Shown here: positions 1 through 11,450 of the stretch, in pieces
Layout of the letters: every line of letters begins with the position of its first letter
How positions within the stretch are numbered: the first letter of the stretch is position 1
NCBI GenBank assembly: GCA_030144725.1
Contig: JASKMD010000006.1
Coordinates: 8,837,256 to 8,901,255 of the forward strand
Direction of reading: 5' to 3'
From: Haematococcus lacustris
Taxonomy: Eukaryota > Chlorophyta > Chlorophyceae > Chlamydomonadales > Haematococcaceae
Length of the DNA: 64,000 nucleotides
Translations under genes and position numbers: made by a program
Notes under the pieces: generated by a model
The model's database searches: none
What the model saw: the letters and a program-made list of their open reading frames with translations, nothing else
Told to the model about the DNA's origin: nothing

Positions 1-553
1 CAGGAGGTGGTGCGGGTGACCTTGCAGCCAGGTCAGGTGTTGGGGATGCGTGGGTATACGATCCACGCTGGGGATGTGGGCAGAGAGGGGACGGGTTCGG
101 TGCGTGTTCACTTCTACGCCTCCACAGCTTTTGTGTCCAACACCACCACCTTCGTGCATGAGTTTGGCACCAGATTTGACAGCCTGTGCCAGCCCACTAC
201 TGAGCCCAAGCGAGACAGCAACCCCAAGGTGTCAGCCTGGCATAAGCCAGAAGCAGGTGGCGAGTATGTGCCAAGGCGCCCCTACCATCCCCCCACTAGG
301 CTAGAGACAGATGAGCTCTGGGAGGTTGGGTGGGAGTCACGCTTGCCTAACAGCGATGACGTGGTGTTGCTGGAAAAGAAATGGGAGACAGCACTAATGG
401 CACAGGCTGCTTCTCATGCTGCTGAAGCTGCAATGTCACGGGCAGAACAGTTGCAAGCTAAGTCAGAGGAAGCTGAGTCCACGAAGGGGGCAAAGGCAAC
501 AGCAAGGGCAGCAAAGGCTGCATCATTGATAGCAGCAGCAGCAACAGCAGCAG

Positions 554-599
<46 letters not shown>

Positions 600-645
600 T
601 GCAGCAGCAGCAGAAGCGGCTATGCAGGAGAAGGGGAAGGCATAG
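1..645 (+). CDS. Putative Fe(II)/2OG dioxygenase, C-terminal part (5' end outside window)
   Basis: Frame 1 is open from the first base to a TAG at 643-645. The start of the protein lies upstream of the window. The first residues contain a Gly-rich turn, the motif GYTIHAGD, and then VRVHFY. The His of TIHAG and the Arg of VRVHF are 13 residues apart. The same spacing separates the His of TVHAG and the Arg of ARLYGF in the two dioxygenase genes at 51.5-56.0 and 58.9-62.0 kb. In double-stranded beta-helix 2OG oxygenases these would be the distal iron-binding His and the 2OG-binding Arg; the HxD pair would be upstream. The C-terminal half is Ala/Glu/Gln-rich and ends in a pure CAG-encoded poly-Ala run, probably a coiled or disordered tail. 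A minisatellite follows, as it does after the other two copies. Family assignment is inference from motif and spacing. Confidence 0.5.
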
Positions 646-838
646 GTGATGTATGCATGATCATGCCATATGTCTGACAAGCGTGTGTAGTGGGATAGGG
701 GAGTTGAAGTTAGAGCAAAATGATGCAATGCTGAACAACATGGCAATGACTTGGTGTTATGTAATGTTCTTGACATTGATTCATGAGCATATGACACTGA
801 CATTTGGTGTTTGATGAGCACTGAATACTTAAACAGAA

Positions 839-1828
839 AGCACTGAACACACTGACCAAGGCACTGAACGCACTGAACCGTGCACTGAACGCACTGAATT
901 GTGCACTGAACGCACTGAACATTGCACTGAACGCACTGAACCGTGCACTGAACGCACTGAACCGTGCACTGAACGCACTGAACATTGCACTGAACACACT
1001 GAACCATGCACTGAACGCACTGAACCTCGAACTGAACGCACTGAACCGTGCACTGAACGCACTGAACATAGGACTGAACGCACTGAACATTGGACTGAAC
1101 GCACTGAATTGTGCACTGAACGCACTGAACATTGCACTGAACACACTGAACCATGCACTGAACGCACTGAACCTCGAACTGAACGCACTGAACCGTGCAC
1201 TGAACGCACTGAACATAGGACTGAACGCACTGAACATTGGACTGAACGCACTGAATTGTGCACTGAACGCACTAAACATTGCACTGAACGCACTGAACCG
1301 TGCACTGAACGCACTGAACCGTGCACTGAACGCACTGAACCGTGCACTGAACGCACTGAACCATGCACTGAACGCACTGAACATAGGACTGAACGCACTG
1401 AACCGTGCACTGAACGCACTGAATCGTGCACTGAACGCACTGAACCGTGCACTGAACGCACTGAATCGTGCACTGAACGCACTGAATTGTGCACTGAACG
1501 CACTGAACATTGCACTGAACGCACTGAACGTTGGACTGAATGCACTGAACATTGCACTGAACGCACTGAACCTTGGACTGAACGCACTGAATTGTGCACT
1601 GAACGCACTGAACATTGCACTGAACGCACTGAACATTGCACTGAACGCACTGAATTGTGCACTGAACGCACTGAACATAGGACTGAACGCACTGAATTGT
1701 GCACTGAACGCACTGAACATTGCACTGAACGCACTGAACTGTGCACTGAACGCACTGAACATAGGACTGAACGCACTGAATTGTGCACTGAACGCACTGA
1801 ACATTGCACTGAACGCACTGAACAGAAC
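839..1828. repeat. 21-bp minisatellite (about 47 units)
   Basis: Tandem 21-bp units share the core ACTGAACGCACTGAA and a variable 6-base tail (ATTGC, CCGTGC, TTGTGC, ATAGGA and similar). Because 21 is a multiple of three and the unit lacks stops, all six frames are open for hundreds of codons. These long reading frames are repeat artefacts, not genes. Higher-order duplication is visible: a block around 990-1130 recurs around 1140-1260. Confidence 0.95.
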
Positions 1829-2331
1829 CCCCCAGCCCCAGCCTTTCATATTTTTGGCCTGATTTCTTTTGGGTTGATTTGCTTACATCACAGGCTACTA
1901 ATGTGCAAAATTTCAGCTCCAACGGCCAAAGTCGGTCTGGGCGCCTGGCTGCTAATTCCTACGAGTGTCAGGCGCTGCCACCTGAGCGCCTCATCCCAGC
2001 CGCCGCTACCTCGCAGCTGCCGCAGGTGTAACCGCTCCAACCGCCTCCAGCAGCCTTTCCAGCCGCAGGTCCTTTCCTGCTATCGTTGTGTGCAACTGCT
2101 GTCGCTTCTTGTGCGAACCACAGCCAGCAGTTCGCGGGAGCCTACAGCGCTGTCGGTTTCCTGAGGCAACCGCCTTAACCGCTGCAGCTTCCGCCCAGCT
2201 GCCCTTCCCCCACCCTCTTCTCCTTCTCCCCCCCTTCCTCCTCCCCCCCGCGTGCCTCGCCTTCTGCCGGCGCCTGTCGCGTCACTGCCAAGGAGACGAC
2301 AACGGTCGGAGGCCCACCGCCGGGGTTTGCT
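1829..2331. other. Unassigned spacer left of the gypsy element
   Basis: About 500 bp with no supported gene. It becomes pyrimidine-rich (CCT/CTT runs) near 2200-2270. It could be the 5' UTR of the LINE that resumes after the gypsy element at 8462, which would put the gypsy insertion inside a LINE leader. That is a guess from position only. Confidence 0.4.
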
Positions 2332-2539
2332 TGTAGCGAACGGCTCTTCGAAGCCTAGCTCGCCTCACGGTACTTCTGTACTGCAGTGTGACATGGTGGG
2401 CGAAAGGGGCAGGTGGGCCTTCGTGCACACCTGCTTCAGAGGTTCGACTCCTCGGGGGAAACGTTCTAAACCCTGGCCGTGTCATGCTGTGGGAAAGAAG
2501 GTAGTTATCGGTTGTCGGCGCTGCTCTTAGCACGCTACA
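2332..2539 (+). repeat. 5' LTR of gypsy element
   Basis: 208 bp, starting TGTAGCG and ending CGCTACA (7-bp inverted ends with TG...CA termini). It repeats exactly at 8254-8461. It should hold the promoter and RNA start of the element. Confidence 0.95.
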
Positions 2540-2542
2540 TTT

Positions 2543-2558
2543 TGGTTTCCGACCGACG
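2543..2558 (+). other. Primer-binding site
   Basis: TGGTTTCCGACCGACG begins 3 bases after the 5' LTR. It starts with the TGG expected for pairing with a tRNA 3' CCA end. The priming tRNA cannot be named from the window. Confidence 0.6.
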
Positions 2559-2589
2559 TTGCTACTAACGCCACTCTCTCCCTAAGCAA

Positions 2590-4440
2590 ATGACTGCCAA
2601 TAAGGAGCCTCCTCCTGGAGGAGACAAACGACCGGAGCGTTCTGCTCCTGGGGGCCAAACTCCTGGCTCCCCGCCCCCAGCGACTCCGAACGCCACTACT
2701 GGTGCTCCAGCGGGAGTCCCTGCTGCGACTGGGGCGCCAACTACTGGCACGACGGTGCCTATCACCAACCCTGTCCTTCCTGTGCCTATCACAAGCCCCG
2801 CCTTCGCGGAAATCGAGAGGGTTACTGGTCTACCACCTGCTCAGGCGATGGATCTGCTGAAGAACGTCCTGCAGACTCTGAACGCTATGTCCTCCGCTCA
2901 GCCTCCGGCTGGCCCAGCACCTTCTGCTGTGGCGGCCCCTGGAGCTGCCCCGCTCTCTTATGCAGGAGCCCTGACAGCTGCCCCGATCCTGCCTGATGTT
3001 GGCACGTCTGCGGCTACTGCGCAATTTGACGAGATTCAAAGGCTTCGCCAGCAGCTGGTGGGAGCGAATGCGAACCTCCAGGCTTCTCAGAACGAAGCTG
3101 TCCGGATCCGAGCGGAGCTCGCTGAGATGGAGCGTCTCCAGGGCCTGCAGAATGCGCTGGTGAGTGGAGAGCAGACTGTGGCAGACATACGCAACCAGTA
3201 TTCGCAGTCAGCTCGACCTGCTGCGAATGGTAGCAGTGGCACCTCTGCTGCAAAGCCTGCTGCTGCTGCACCAGCCTCGTCTGGCACCACCGCACCTGCT
3301 GCACCTATCGCACCTGTTGCGCCGCACCCGTTGTCAGTAGGACAGGCACCTTCATCTCAGGTTGCGTCCCCTTTACCTGTGTCAGCATCTCTGCCCAGGG
3401 TCAAGGTTCCAGGTCCTGAGAAATGGACAGATCAGTGCCTCAACACCTCTCGAGTAGCAGAAATATTCTGTGAAGACCTTGAAGTCCACTGTGCATATTT
3501 GCGCATTGATCCTGCTGATGCCTTGCCAAACTTCCTGACAGGCAAAGCACGTGAGGTATGGTATCCAGCCACTAGGAATGCCCATATCCTTGCACATGGC
3601 GTTAGGCCCACCTGGTCATTCCTGCGTACCTCTTTTAAAGAGATGGCTGGTGATGACCTGCGTAATGACTCAGATGTGCACCGCAGGAAGCTGCTGGATC
3701 TAGGTGCATTACGCATGACAGCTGGTTCTACCCTCAATGCGTACATCACTGAGTTCAGGAATACCCTGACTGTTGCAGGCATGACTTGCATGGCACCTGC
3801 AATGCTTGTGGCTACCTTCATTAGGGGTCTCACCCCTGAGCTGCAGGGACGTGTTGTGCATGACCTGGCACTCATGGCTGAGCCCACCCTCACTGATGCT
3901 ATCCAGGCTGCAGTGAATGGGCAGAAGGTGCTGTTTGCAGTATCCACCAGCATTGGGGGACGTCGCCCTCCTCCACCTGTAGCTGCCTTTGTGCCTCACA
4001 AGCAGATGGACCGTATCAGAGGCTTCACTGCTCCTGCTGGAGGATTTCCTCCTTCGGCCCCTCGTGGCCCCTACTGGGATGTCAGCAGCAGCAGCAGCAG
4101 TGGCCACCGTGGAAGTCGCCACAGCAGCCAGGGTGGTGGACGTCCTCCACGGCCCCCTCCTCCTGCTGCCCCTGTGTCTGATGCCCCTCCCAGGCCACCT
4201 CCTGGCCATGCCTGCCACCACTGCTGGAACCCCGCCCAATTCAGGGACTACTGCAACCTCAAGCACCTGTCTGCTGAGGAGGCCCGCCGGGTCTCTGGGT
4301 TCCCCCGCCCCTCCTCCCTGGGCCCTCCTTCTGGCCATGGTGCTGGGGACCGTCCCCCACGGGGTCCAGGCAAGCGTGACCGCAGCCCAGGCAAGGGTGG
4401 ATGGAAGCAGCAGGGTGGCAAGGGTGACCGCCGCCGCTGA
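2590..4440 (+). CDS. gag: Gag polyprotein of gypsy element
   Basis: 616 residues, intact. The N-terminal 270 residues are Pro/Ala/Gly/Thr-rich with a short charged helical stretch (about 145-200). The core (about 275-460, from KVPGPEKWTD through the NFLTGKAREVW and TLNAYITEFRNTL segments) resembles the retrotransposon-Gag capsid region. The C-terminus is Gly/Arg/Pro-rich and basic. A zinc-knuckle-like motif, CHHCWNPAQFRDYC at about 535-548, lacks the His expected between the second and last Cys. It ends at TGA 4438-4440. The pol frame continues in the same phase directly after this stop, so pol could be made by stop-codon readthrough. Start chosen as the first ATG after the primer-binding site. 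Confidence 0.85.
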   Translation: MTANKEPPPGGDKRPERSAPGGQTPGSPPPATPNATTGAPAGVPAATGAPTTGTTVPITNPVLPVPITSPAFAEIERVTGLPPAQAMDLLKNVLQTLNAMSSAQPPAGPAPSAVAAPGAAPLSYAGALTAAPILPDVGTSAATAQFDEIQRLRQQLVGANANLQASQNEAVRIRAELAEMERLQGLQNALVSGEQTVADIRNQYSQSARPAANGSSGTSAAKPAAAAPASSGTTAPAAPIAPVAPHPLSVGQAPSSQVASPLPVSASLPRVKVPGPEKWTDQCLNTSRVAEIFCEDLEVHCAYLRIDPADALPNFLTGKAREVWYPATRNAHILAHGVRPTWSFLRTSFKEMAGDDLRNDSDVHRRKLLDLGALRMTAGSTLNAYITEFRNTLTVAGMTCMAPAMLVATFIRGLTPELQGRVVHDLALMAEPTLTDAIQAAVNGQKVLFAVSTSIGGRRPPPPVAAFVPHKQMDRIRGFTAPAGGFPPSAPRGPYWDVSSSSSSGHRGSRHSSQGGGRPPRPPPPAAPVSDAPPRPPPGHACHHCWNPAQFRDYCNLKHLSAEEARRVSGFPRPSSLGPPSGHGAGDRPPRGPGKRDRSPGKGGWKQQGGKGDRRR

Positions 4441-4488
4441 TGTGTTGCCCAACCAGCCGGTCAGAACTGTGTTGGTGCCTGTAGCACT

Positions 4489-7400
4489 GTGCCCGCTGAG
4501 AAGGCATGTATGCCCAAGGGTCTCGCTGCAGACGACTGTGTATTACACTTCTCGTTTTCTGGCAAAGTGAATGGCTATGATTGCACTCTGCTGTTTGACA
4601 GTGGAGCAGCTGCCAGCTTTATCAATTGTGCTACTGTTGAGCAGTACCAGCTGTCCAGTTATAAACTGAAGCAGCCCAAGGAATTCCTTGTGGCTAATGG
4701 TCAGCCCGTAGTTTGTACGCATGCATGCAGCGTCCAGTTGAATGTGCAGACTCTGAGCTGCAGGGTCGAGTTGTTGGTGATGCCTGAGATGTTCTCTGCC
4801 TTTGACATCTTAATGGGCAGTGACTGGCTTCAGTCCAATGGTGTGCTGCTGGACTACCTAGCACGTACTATTACAGTACAAATGGCTTCTGCTAAAACAA
4901 TACTCAAATGTGAGCCAGCAGCGCCAATTATGGCTCCCCATTGTGCTCATATCCTGGCAAAACATAAGCAAGCCACAGTGTCAGCAAAAGTGGCTTACAG
5001 GTGGTTGAGGAAAGGCGGCCAGTCCCTGGTTGCACTCATTTCGTCTCAGCCCATCAACCCTACCCCAGCAAGTGTGCTGTCCGTTCACCCAACCCCTAAT
5101 CCAGCTAATTTGCTGTCCAATGACCCTGACCCCCTCTCTCAATCAACTACCTCACCCTCTAACTCACCTATCAATTACCCGACCTCTATACCCCCTGCAG
5201 TGGCAGCTCAGCTGACAGCACTCATCTCTGAGTACGACGATGTCTTCGCACCTTTCAATACTCTACCACCTCAACGTCCAGTGGGACACACCATTCCCCT
5301 TCAGCCTGGCTGTAAGCCACCATCCTTGCCATCATATAAGATGAGCCAGCCAGAGCTGTTGGAGATGAAGAAGCAGGTTGCAGCCTTTCTGGAGCAGGGA
5401 ATCATCGAACCTTCCTCCTCCCCCTACGCTGCCCCTGTCCTCTTTGTCAAAAAGAAATCAGGTGAGTTAAGGATGTGTGTAGACTATCGTCAGCTGAATA
5501 AGATCACACTTAGGGATCAATACCCACTACCTAGAGTGGATGACCTGTTTGACAGGTTAGCTGGGTGTACAGTGTTTTCGTCACTTGACCTGCAAGCTGG
5601 ATATCACCAGATCAGGATCCCTGATGAGGATGTCCCTAAGACAGCCTTCAGGACACCCAGTGGGCTGTATCAGTTTAAAGTTTTGTGTTTCGGTTTAACC
5701 AATGCGCCGTCCACGTTTCAACGTGTGATGAACAATGCTTTTGCTGATGTCATTAATGACTGTGCCCTTGTGTACATAGATGATATCCTCATCATGTCCA
5801 AAAATGTACCAGAACACTTCACACATTTGAGGAGAGTTCTTGAGTTATTACGTAAGCATCAGTTCAAAGCTAAATTATCTAAATGTGAGTTTCTTAAAAC
5901 TGCACTTAAGTTCCTGGGTCACATTGTGAGTGACCAGGGCATAGCTGTTGACCCTGATAAAGTAAAGTCCATTACTTCCTGGCCTGTGCCACGCAGTCTA
6001 ACTGCCATGCAGCAGTTCCTTGGTGCTGCAAATTTTGTGCGCAAATTTGTACACAATTTCAGTGCTATTTCAGCACCACTTACTGACCTGACCGGTAAAG
6101 CAGGTACAGATTTCAATTGGCACAAATGGCCTGACGATAAGTTAAAAGCTTTTGACGCTCTCAAGCATGCCATTTCCAGAGTACCTTTACTCAAATTCCC
6201 TGATATTACCCAACCATTTCAGGTTTATTGTGACGCCTCTTTGCAAGGCGTAGGGGCAGTACTTATGCAAGAGGGTTATCCTCTAGCTTATTTAAGCAAG
6301 AAGCTGATTCCAGCTGAGAAGAACTATACCACTGGTGAACAAGAATTACTTGCAATTATCACTGCATGTAAAGAGTGGCGTTGCTACCTGGAAGGTGTAC
6401 CCTTCACATTGTACACAGACCACAAACCTTTAGTAGCTTTAAAAACACAGAAGGTCTTGTCCAGACGTCAAACCAGGTGGTTGGAGTTTCTCTCCCGGTA
6501 TGATTTTACCATTGAGTATTTACCTGGTGATACCAACCCTGCTGATCCTCTGTCCCGCATACCTGATGCTCCTGCCAGCAACCCTGTCATGGTTATGACC
6601 AGGAGCAAGAAGCGCCTTTTGGAGGGGGAGGAAGCTGGTGTGGTACAGCCTGCTCAGCCTGCCTTTCAGCAGCCGCAGCAGGAGCCACAGCCCCAGCTGG
6701 TTCTGGAACAGCCTCTACCCCCACCTCCTTTGCCTGTGCACCCTTTGCACGCTGTTAATATGACAGAGCAGCTGCTGGCAGCGTATGCAGCAGATGGGGA
6801 CTTTGCCAGCACAGTGGATCAATATGATCAGGACAAGCATGGTCTGTATCGCACCAAAGGCAAGAACCAGATAGTGGTCCCTAACTGCCAACAGCTCAAA
6901 GCCAGGATATTGGTGGAGATGCATGATGCACAGTTTGCAGGCCATGTGGGGATCACCAAGACGCTGGAGCGTATCTTCAGGATATTCTGGTGGCCACGCA
7001 TGAGGTCTGAAGTACGTCACTATGTGAGTAACTGTGATGCATGCCAGCGCAACAAGTCTGTGAATACCAGACCTGGTGGTTTGCTCACGCCACTGGCCAT
7101 ACCCTATGACAGATGGGAGTCCATGTCCATGGACCTGATCACTAAACTACCGCCCGGTGATCATGGCTTTGATGCCATTGCTGTCTTTGTGGATAGGCTG
7201 TCTTAAATGGTACACTTTGTGCCATGCCGTGAGTCTATGAATGCTGAGGGCTTTGCCCGCCTTTTCATTGACAATGTGTTTAAACATCATGGAGTGCCCA
7301 GAGAAATAATCTCTGATAGGGGTTCTCACTTTACTAATCATTTCTGGGCGTCAGTTATGGCCATTCTATTCTTGGTGTAAAAGAATGTAAATCTAGTGCT

Positions 7401-8180
7401 TACCATCCTGAGTCGGATGGTCAAACAGAGCGGTACAATCGTACCCTGGAGGAAATGCTTCGACATTACATCTCCCCTGCCCAGTCTGACTGGCCCTTCT
7501 TCCTGTCACTGGCTGAGTTTGCTGTGAACAACAGCTGGCAGGAATCCATCCAGTCCACGCCCTTCCTGGTCAATACTGGCCAGTCACCTCTGACACCTGT
7601 CCTGCTGGAACTACCAGGTGAGGTGTACTGCCCCTCTGCCAGGAAGCTGTCTGAATGGTGGCAGAGTAATGTCAAGCAGGCACGCCATTTCATGGAACAA
7701 GCTCAGTAGCGTCAGGCCTATCTGGCCAACAGAGGACGAAGGGATGTGGAGTATCACCCTGGTTAGCTAGTGCTACTGAGCACCAAGAATCTCAGGCTGA
7801 AGCCAGGTAAGGCTAAGAAGTTGCTGCCTAGGTTCATTGGGCCTTTCAAGGTGCTGGAGCATGTAGGTCCTGTTGCTGTGCGCCTAGACCTGCCTCCTGC
7901 CATGGCACGCATGCACCCTGTGTTCCATGTCGCCTTGTTGAGGCCCTACACTTCTGAGCACCCTCACTTGCCTCCTCCTGTGGATTGGCTAGATGAGGCG
8001 CCCCTGTATGAAGTTGAGAAGCTGCTCGCCCATCGTGGTGTACGTGCTGGTAGAGCACGAGGCTACTTGGTCAAGTGGCAGGGTTATGATGACTCTTACA
8101 ACACGTGGGAGCCAAGGAATAACCTTGTGAACTGCCGAGAAGTGTTGACTGCATATAATGCAGTGCATGGTTTGTCGTAG
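4489..8180 (+). pseudogene. pol: Pol polyprotein of gypsy element, broken
   Basis: Domains in order: aspartic protease (FDSGAAASF, near 4597), reverse transcriptase with YIDD (near 5776), RNase H (YCDASLQGVGAVL near 6226 and YTDHKPLVAL near 6414), integrase HHCC finger (near 6920-7055), integrase catalytic core (Asp of SMDLITKL, Asp of SDRGSHF, Glu of SDGQTERYNR), and a C-terminal chromodomain ([11 protein letters not shown]...[17 protein letters not shown], near 8008-8115). Damage: TAA at 7204-7206 inside the integrase core, a frameshift near 7370, and TAG at 7707-7709 and 7764-7766. Both TAGs sit where related proteins often have Gln. No internal ATG is needed if pol is made by readthrough from gag (same frame from 4441). 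Final stop TAG 8178-8180. Confidence 0.9.
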
Positions 8181-8240
8181 CATCACTGCTATAGTGTTGC
8201 GAGTCCTTGTGTTATCACGAGGGCGGAGCGTTTCCTCTTT

Positions 8241-8253
8241 GGAGGGGGAGGAA
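8241..8253 (+). other. Polypurine tract
   Basis: GGAGGGGGAGGAA directly abuts the 3' LTR and is the expected plus-strand primer site for reverse transcription. Confidence 0.8.
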
Positions 8254-8461
8254 TGTAGCGAACGGCTCTTCGAAGCCTAGCTCGCCTCACGGTACTTCTG
8301 TACTGCAGTGTGACATGGTGGGCGAAAGGGGCAGGTGGGCCTTCGTGCACACCTGCTTCAGAGGTTCGACTCCTCGGGGGAAACGTTCTAAACCCTGGCC
8401 GTGTCATGCTGTGGGAAAGAAGGTAGTTATCGGTTGTCGGCGCTGCTCTTAGCACGCTACA
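8254..8461 (+). repeat. 3' LTR of gypsy element
   Basis: Reads identical to 2332-2539 over 208 bp. Confidence 0.95.
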
Positions 8462-8553
8462 TTGTTCCACTGAATTCAGTGCGAGCCGGCGTACCTGAGA
8501 ACCAAGCCTAGCCCCCGGGTCAATGGGGGAAGGCTGAGTTAAGTGCTCAACCA

Positions 8554-11398
8554 GTGCGCTTGACCCTTAGTTTGTGCCCGTCTCAAGCTCGCGTGTTGCC
8601 TGCGCCTGTGGCCCTCCAGGTTGCTTCGGCTTATCGCGTCATGGAGGCCAGCTGCAGATCGCAGCAGCTTGTGCCTGTCTTTCGGCACTTTGCGTGGTCC
8701 CGGGCCCCTCTCTTGTCCCGGGACCCATGCCCTCCCCTTTTTGAGCCCCTGGTCGGCGGGCCCATGGCATGGCTCATGCCAATCGGGCGCGTCGCCAGCA
8801 AGGAGCTGCTGCGGCTCCAACAGCTTAACCCCCTGCTGCCTGCCCCTTATGAAGATGCCTGGGCTCTCGCAGAGACTTGCAGCACAGCCCTGCTGGCTCA
8901 CAAACAGCGGCATGGCAGTGCTGTTGCCTCCCTCTCCACCCTCCACTCTGCAGGCCACCCCCTCTACAGCTTGGTGGTCGTGCATGATGCAGCCAGCATG
9001 GAGGGAAGGGCCTTGGACTCCCAGTTCATCTCCTAGCCGTGGTTGGAGATGCCTCTCTTTGGCCGGAACGTGCGTGTGCCCGTGGAGCCCATGGACCATG
9101 GCCCCCCCCCAGGTGCAGTCAAGCTGGTCTTCCACCACCACTACCCCCTGGCGTCTAGGGAGGGTCTGGTAGAGGGGGTGCTCAAGGCAGTGGGGTACAA
9201 GGTCAGCCCGGCCCCAACAGCGGGCTTGCCGGAGGCCCTGGACCTGCACACAGCAGTCGTGCTTAGCGAGCGGCTGGGTGCCCATTCCCGCACAAGCAGT
9301 TTCTGGGGGTCGCCTGGGGGTAACGGGGCCATAGTGGAGGCTGTCGTGGTGCCCCCTCTAGGGGACCCAAAGCTAGCCCTGCTGCCTGAGGTGTATGCCA
9401 CTCCTACTGGCTGGGGCAAGCTGCAGATCCTGCAGCTGTGGGGGGACACACAGCCTCTGCTCGACCAAGGACCCCCCCCTGCTCAGGCCCCTGCCCAGCC
9501 ACCAGGTGACCCCCCTGCTCAACCTCCCCCGCCTCCCCCTGCCCATCCTCCCCCGCCTCCCCCTGCTCAACCTCCCCCACCTCCCCCTGCTCAACCCCCC
9601 CCACCACCCCCTGCCCAGCCACCAGGTGACCCACCTGCTCTTTCTCCCCCTCCACCCCCTGCCCAGCCCCATACCCAACCACCAGGTGACACCCTTGCTC
9701 AACCTCCCCCCCCTCCCCCTTTCCATCCTCCTCCTCAGCCCCCTGCCCAGCTCCCTTCCCAGCCACCAGATGACCCCCTTGCTCTACCTCCTCCACCCCC
9801 CCTTGCTCAACCTCCCCCACCACACCCTGCTCAGCCCCCTACCCAGTCACCAGGTGACCCCCCAGCTCTACCTCCCCCTCCCTCACCCTCACCCTCCCTC
9901 CCTCCCTCCCTCACCCTCCCTCACCCTCCCTCACCCTCCCTCACCCTCCCTCACCCTCCCTCAGCTGCTGCCGCCCCCCTCCAGCGCACCTCAGATGGGG
10001 GTGGCACAGCTGGGGATGAGGGGGCCCGGGTGGCGCAGGGCGCCCAGGGTGCTCAGCAGCAGCAGACGCTGCATAGCCCTACCTCCCGGGGCCCTCACCC
10101 TGCCTCAGCTGCTGCCGCCCCCCTCCAGCGCACCTCAGTTGGGGGTGGCACGGCTGGGGATGAGGGGGCCCGGGTGGCGCAGGCCGCCCAGGTGGCCCAG
10201 CAGCGGCAGCAGCACAGCCCTACCTCCCGGGACCCTGACCCTGCCTCAGCTGCTGCCGCCCCCCTCCAGCGCACCTCAGATGGGGGTGGCACAGCTGGGG
10301 ATGAGGGGGCCCGGGTGGCGCAGGGCGCCCAGGGTGCTCAGCAGCAGCAGACGCTGCATAGCCCTACCTCCCGGGGCCCTCACCCTGCCTCAGCTGCTGC
10401 TGCCCCCCTCCAGCGCACCTCAGTTGGGGGTGGCACGGCTGGGGATGAGGGGGCCCGGGTGGCGCAGGGCGCCCAGGTGGCCCAGCAGCGGCAGCAGCAC
10501 AGCCCTACCTCCCGAGACCCTAACCCTGCCTCAGCTGCTGTCGCCCCCCTCCAGCGCACCTCAGATGGGGGTGGCACAGCTGGGGATGAGGGGGCCCGGG
10601 TGGCGCAGGGCGTCCAGGTGGCCCAGCAGCAGCAGCAGCAGCAGCACAGCCCTGGGGTGGGAGCGGGGGCGGGGAAAGAGGCTGCAGCGGGGGCAGGGGA
10701 TGAATCAGGGGCTAGAGGGCCAGGGCTCAAGGGTCTCGGGATCCACCCGTTTGCTCCGCCCCGTGGAAGGCCTTCCCGGTTCGATAGCTCTTGGGGCCCA
10801 GCTACAGCAGAGCTTTCTGGGGGGACTCCGTGGCTGGGCCCGTCCTGGGCTGCCCGGGTGTGCTCCAGGGGTGAGTCAGCGCAGCCGGGGGAGAAAGAGG
10901 CGCAGGGTCTGTCGCCGAGCAGCCCAGCCGCCCCCTCCACTGGTCAGGGGCCCGCGAGTCGGCCTTTCCAGCTTGGCGGTGCAGCAGCTCCTACACGAGG
11001 CAGGAGGTCCCTTCTTCCCCGCATGGACATGACCAACTCCACCGGAGGTAAGTCGGGGGATGTGGGGGGCAAGGCTCTAGCCGTCGTGTTCTCCGCCGCT
11101 AGCAGGGCCCTCCGAGCCGGTAGGAGCACCCTTGTCCCTCAGCCGGAGCTGCTATCAGCTCTCCTCCCCTCCCCCTCAGCCTCTCCCGCTTCTACCCAAG
11201 ACGAGGCCTCTCGGCCCGACTGCGGAGGGGCACAGTCGCTGGACGGCAGGGCTATCACAGCTAGTCAGCCCCAGGCTGCCGCCACACCTCACCAGCGCAC
11301 CTCAGCAGGGGGTGGCACTGCTGGCACAGAGGGGGCGAGGTTGGTGCCTGTAGCGCAGCAGCAACAGCAACAGCAGCAGCAGCAGCGGCAACAGCACC

Positions 11399-11450
<52 letters not shown>

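Larger units (their letters stand above)
2332..8461 (+). mobile_element. Ty3/gypsy LTR retrotransposon, chromovirus type
   Basis: A complete 6.13-kb element: 208-bp LTRs, primer-binding site, gag, then pol in the order protease, reverse transcriptase, RNase H, integrase, chromodomain, followed by a polypurine tract and 3' LTR. Integrase after RNase H defines Ty3/gypsy, and the C-terminal chromodomain places it with chromoviruses, which target chromatin marks. The flanks TTGCT and TTGTT differ at one position, so the 5-bp target duplication is imperfect. The LTRs look identical over their whole length, which indicates a recent insertion, yet pol carries three stops and a frameshift. The copy is therefore non-autonomous. 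Confidence 0.95.

Noticed and set aside
829..1849. Several open reading frames of 200-420 codons on both strands (repeating TERTEPC, FSAFSA, QCVQC)
   Set aside because: They are six-frame readings of a 21-bp minisatellite with no stop codon; no start context, no non-repetitive domain.
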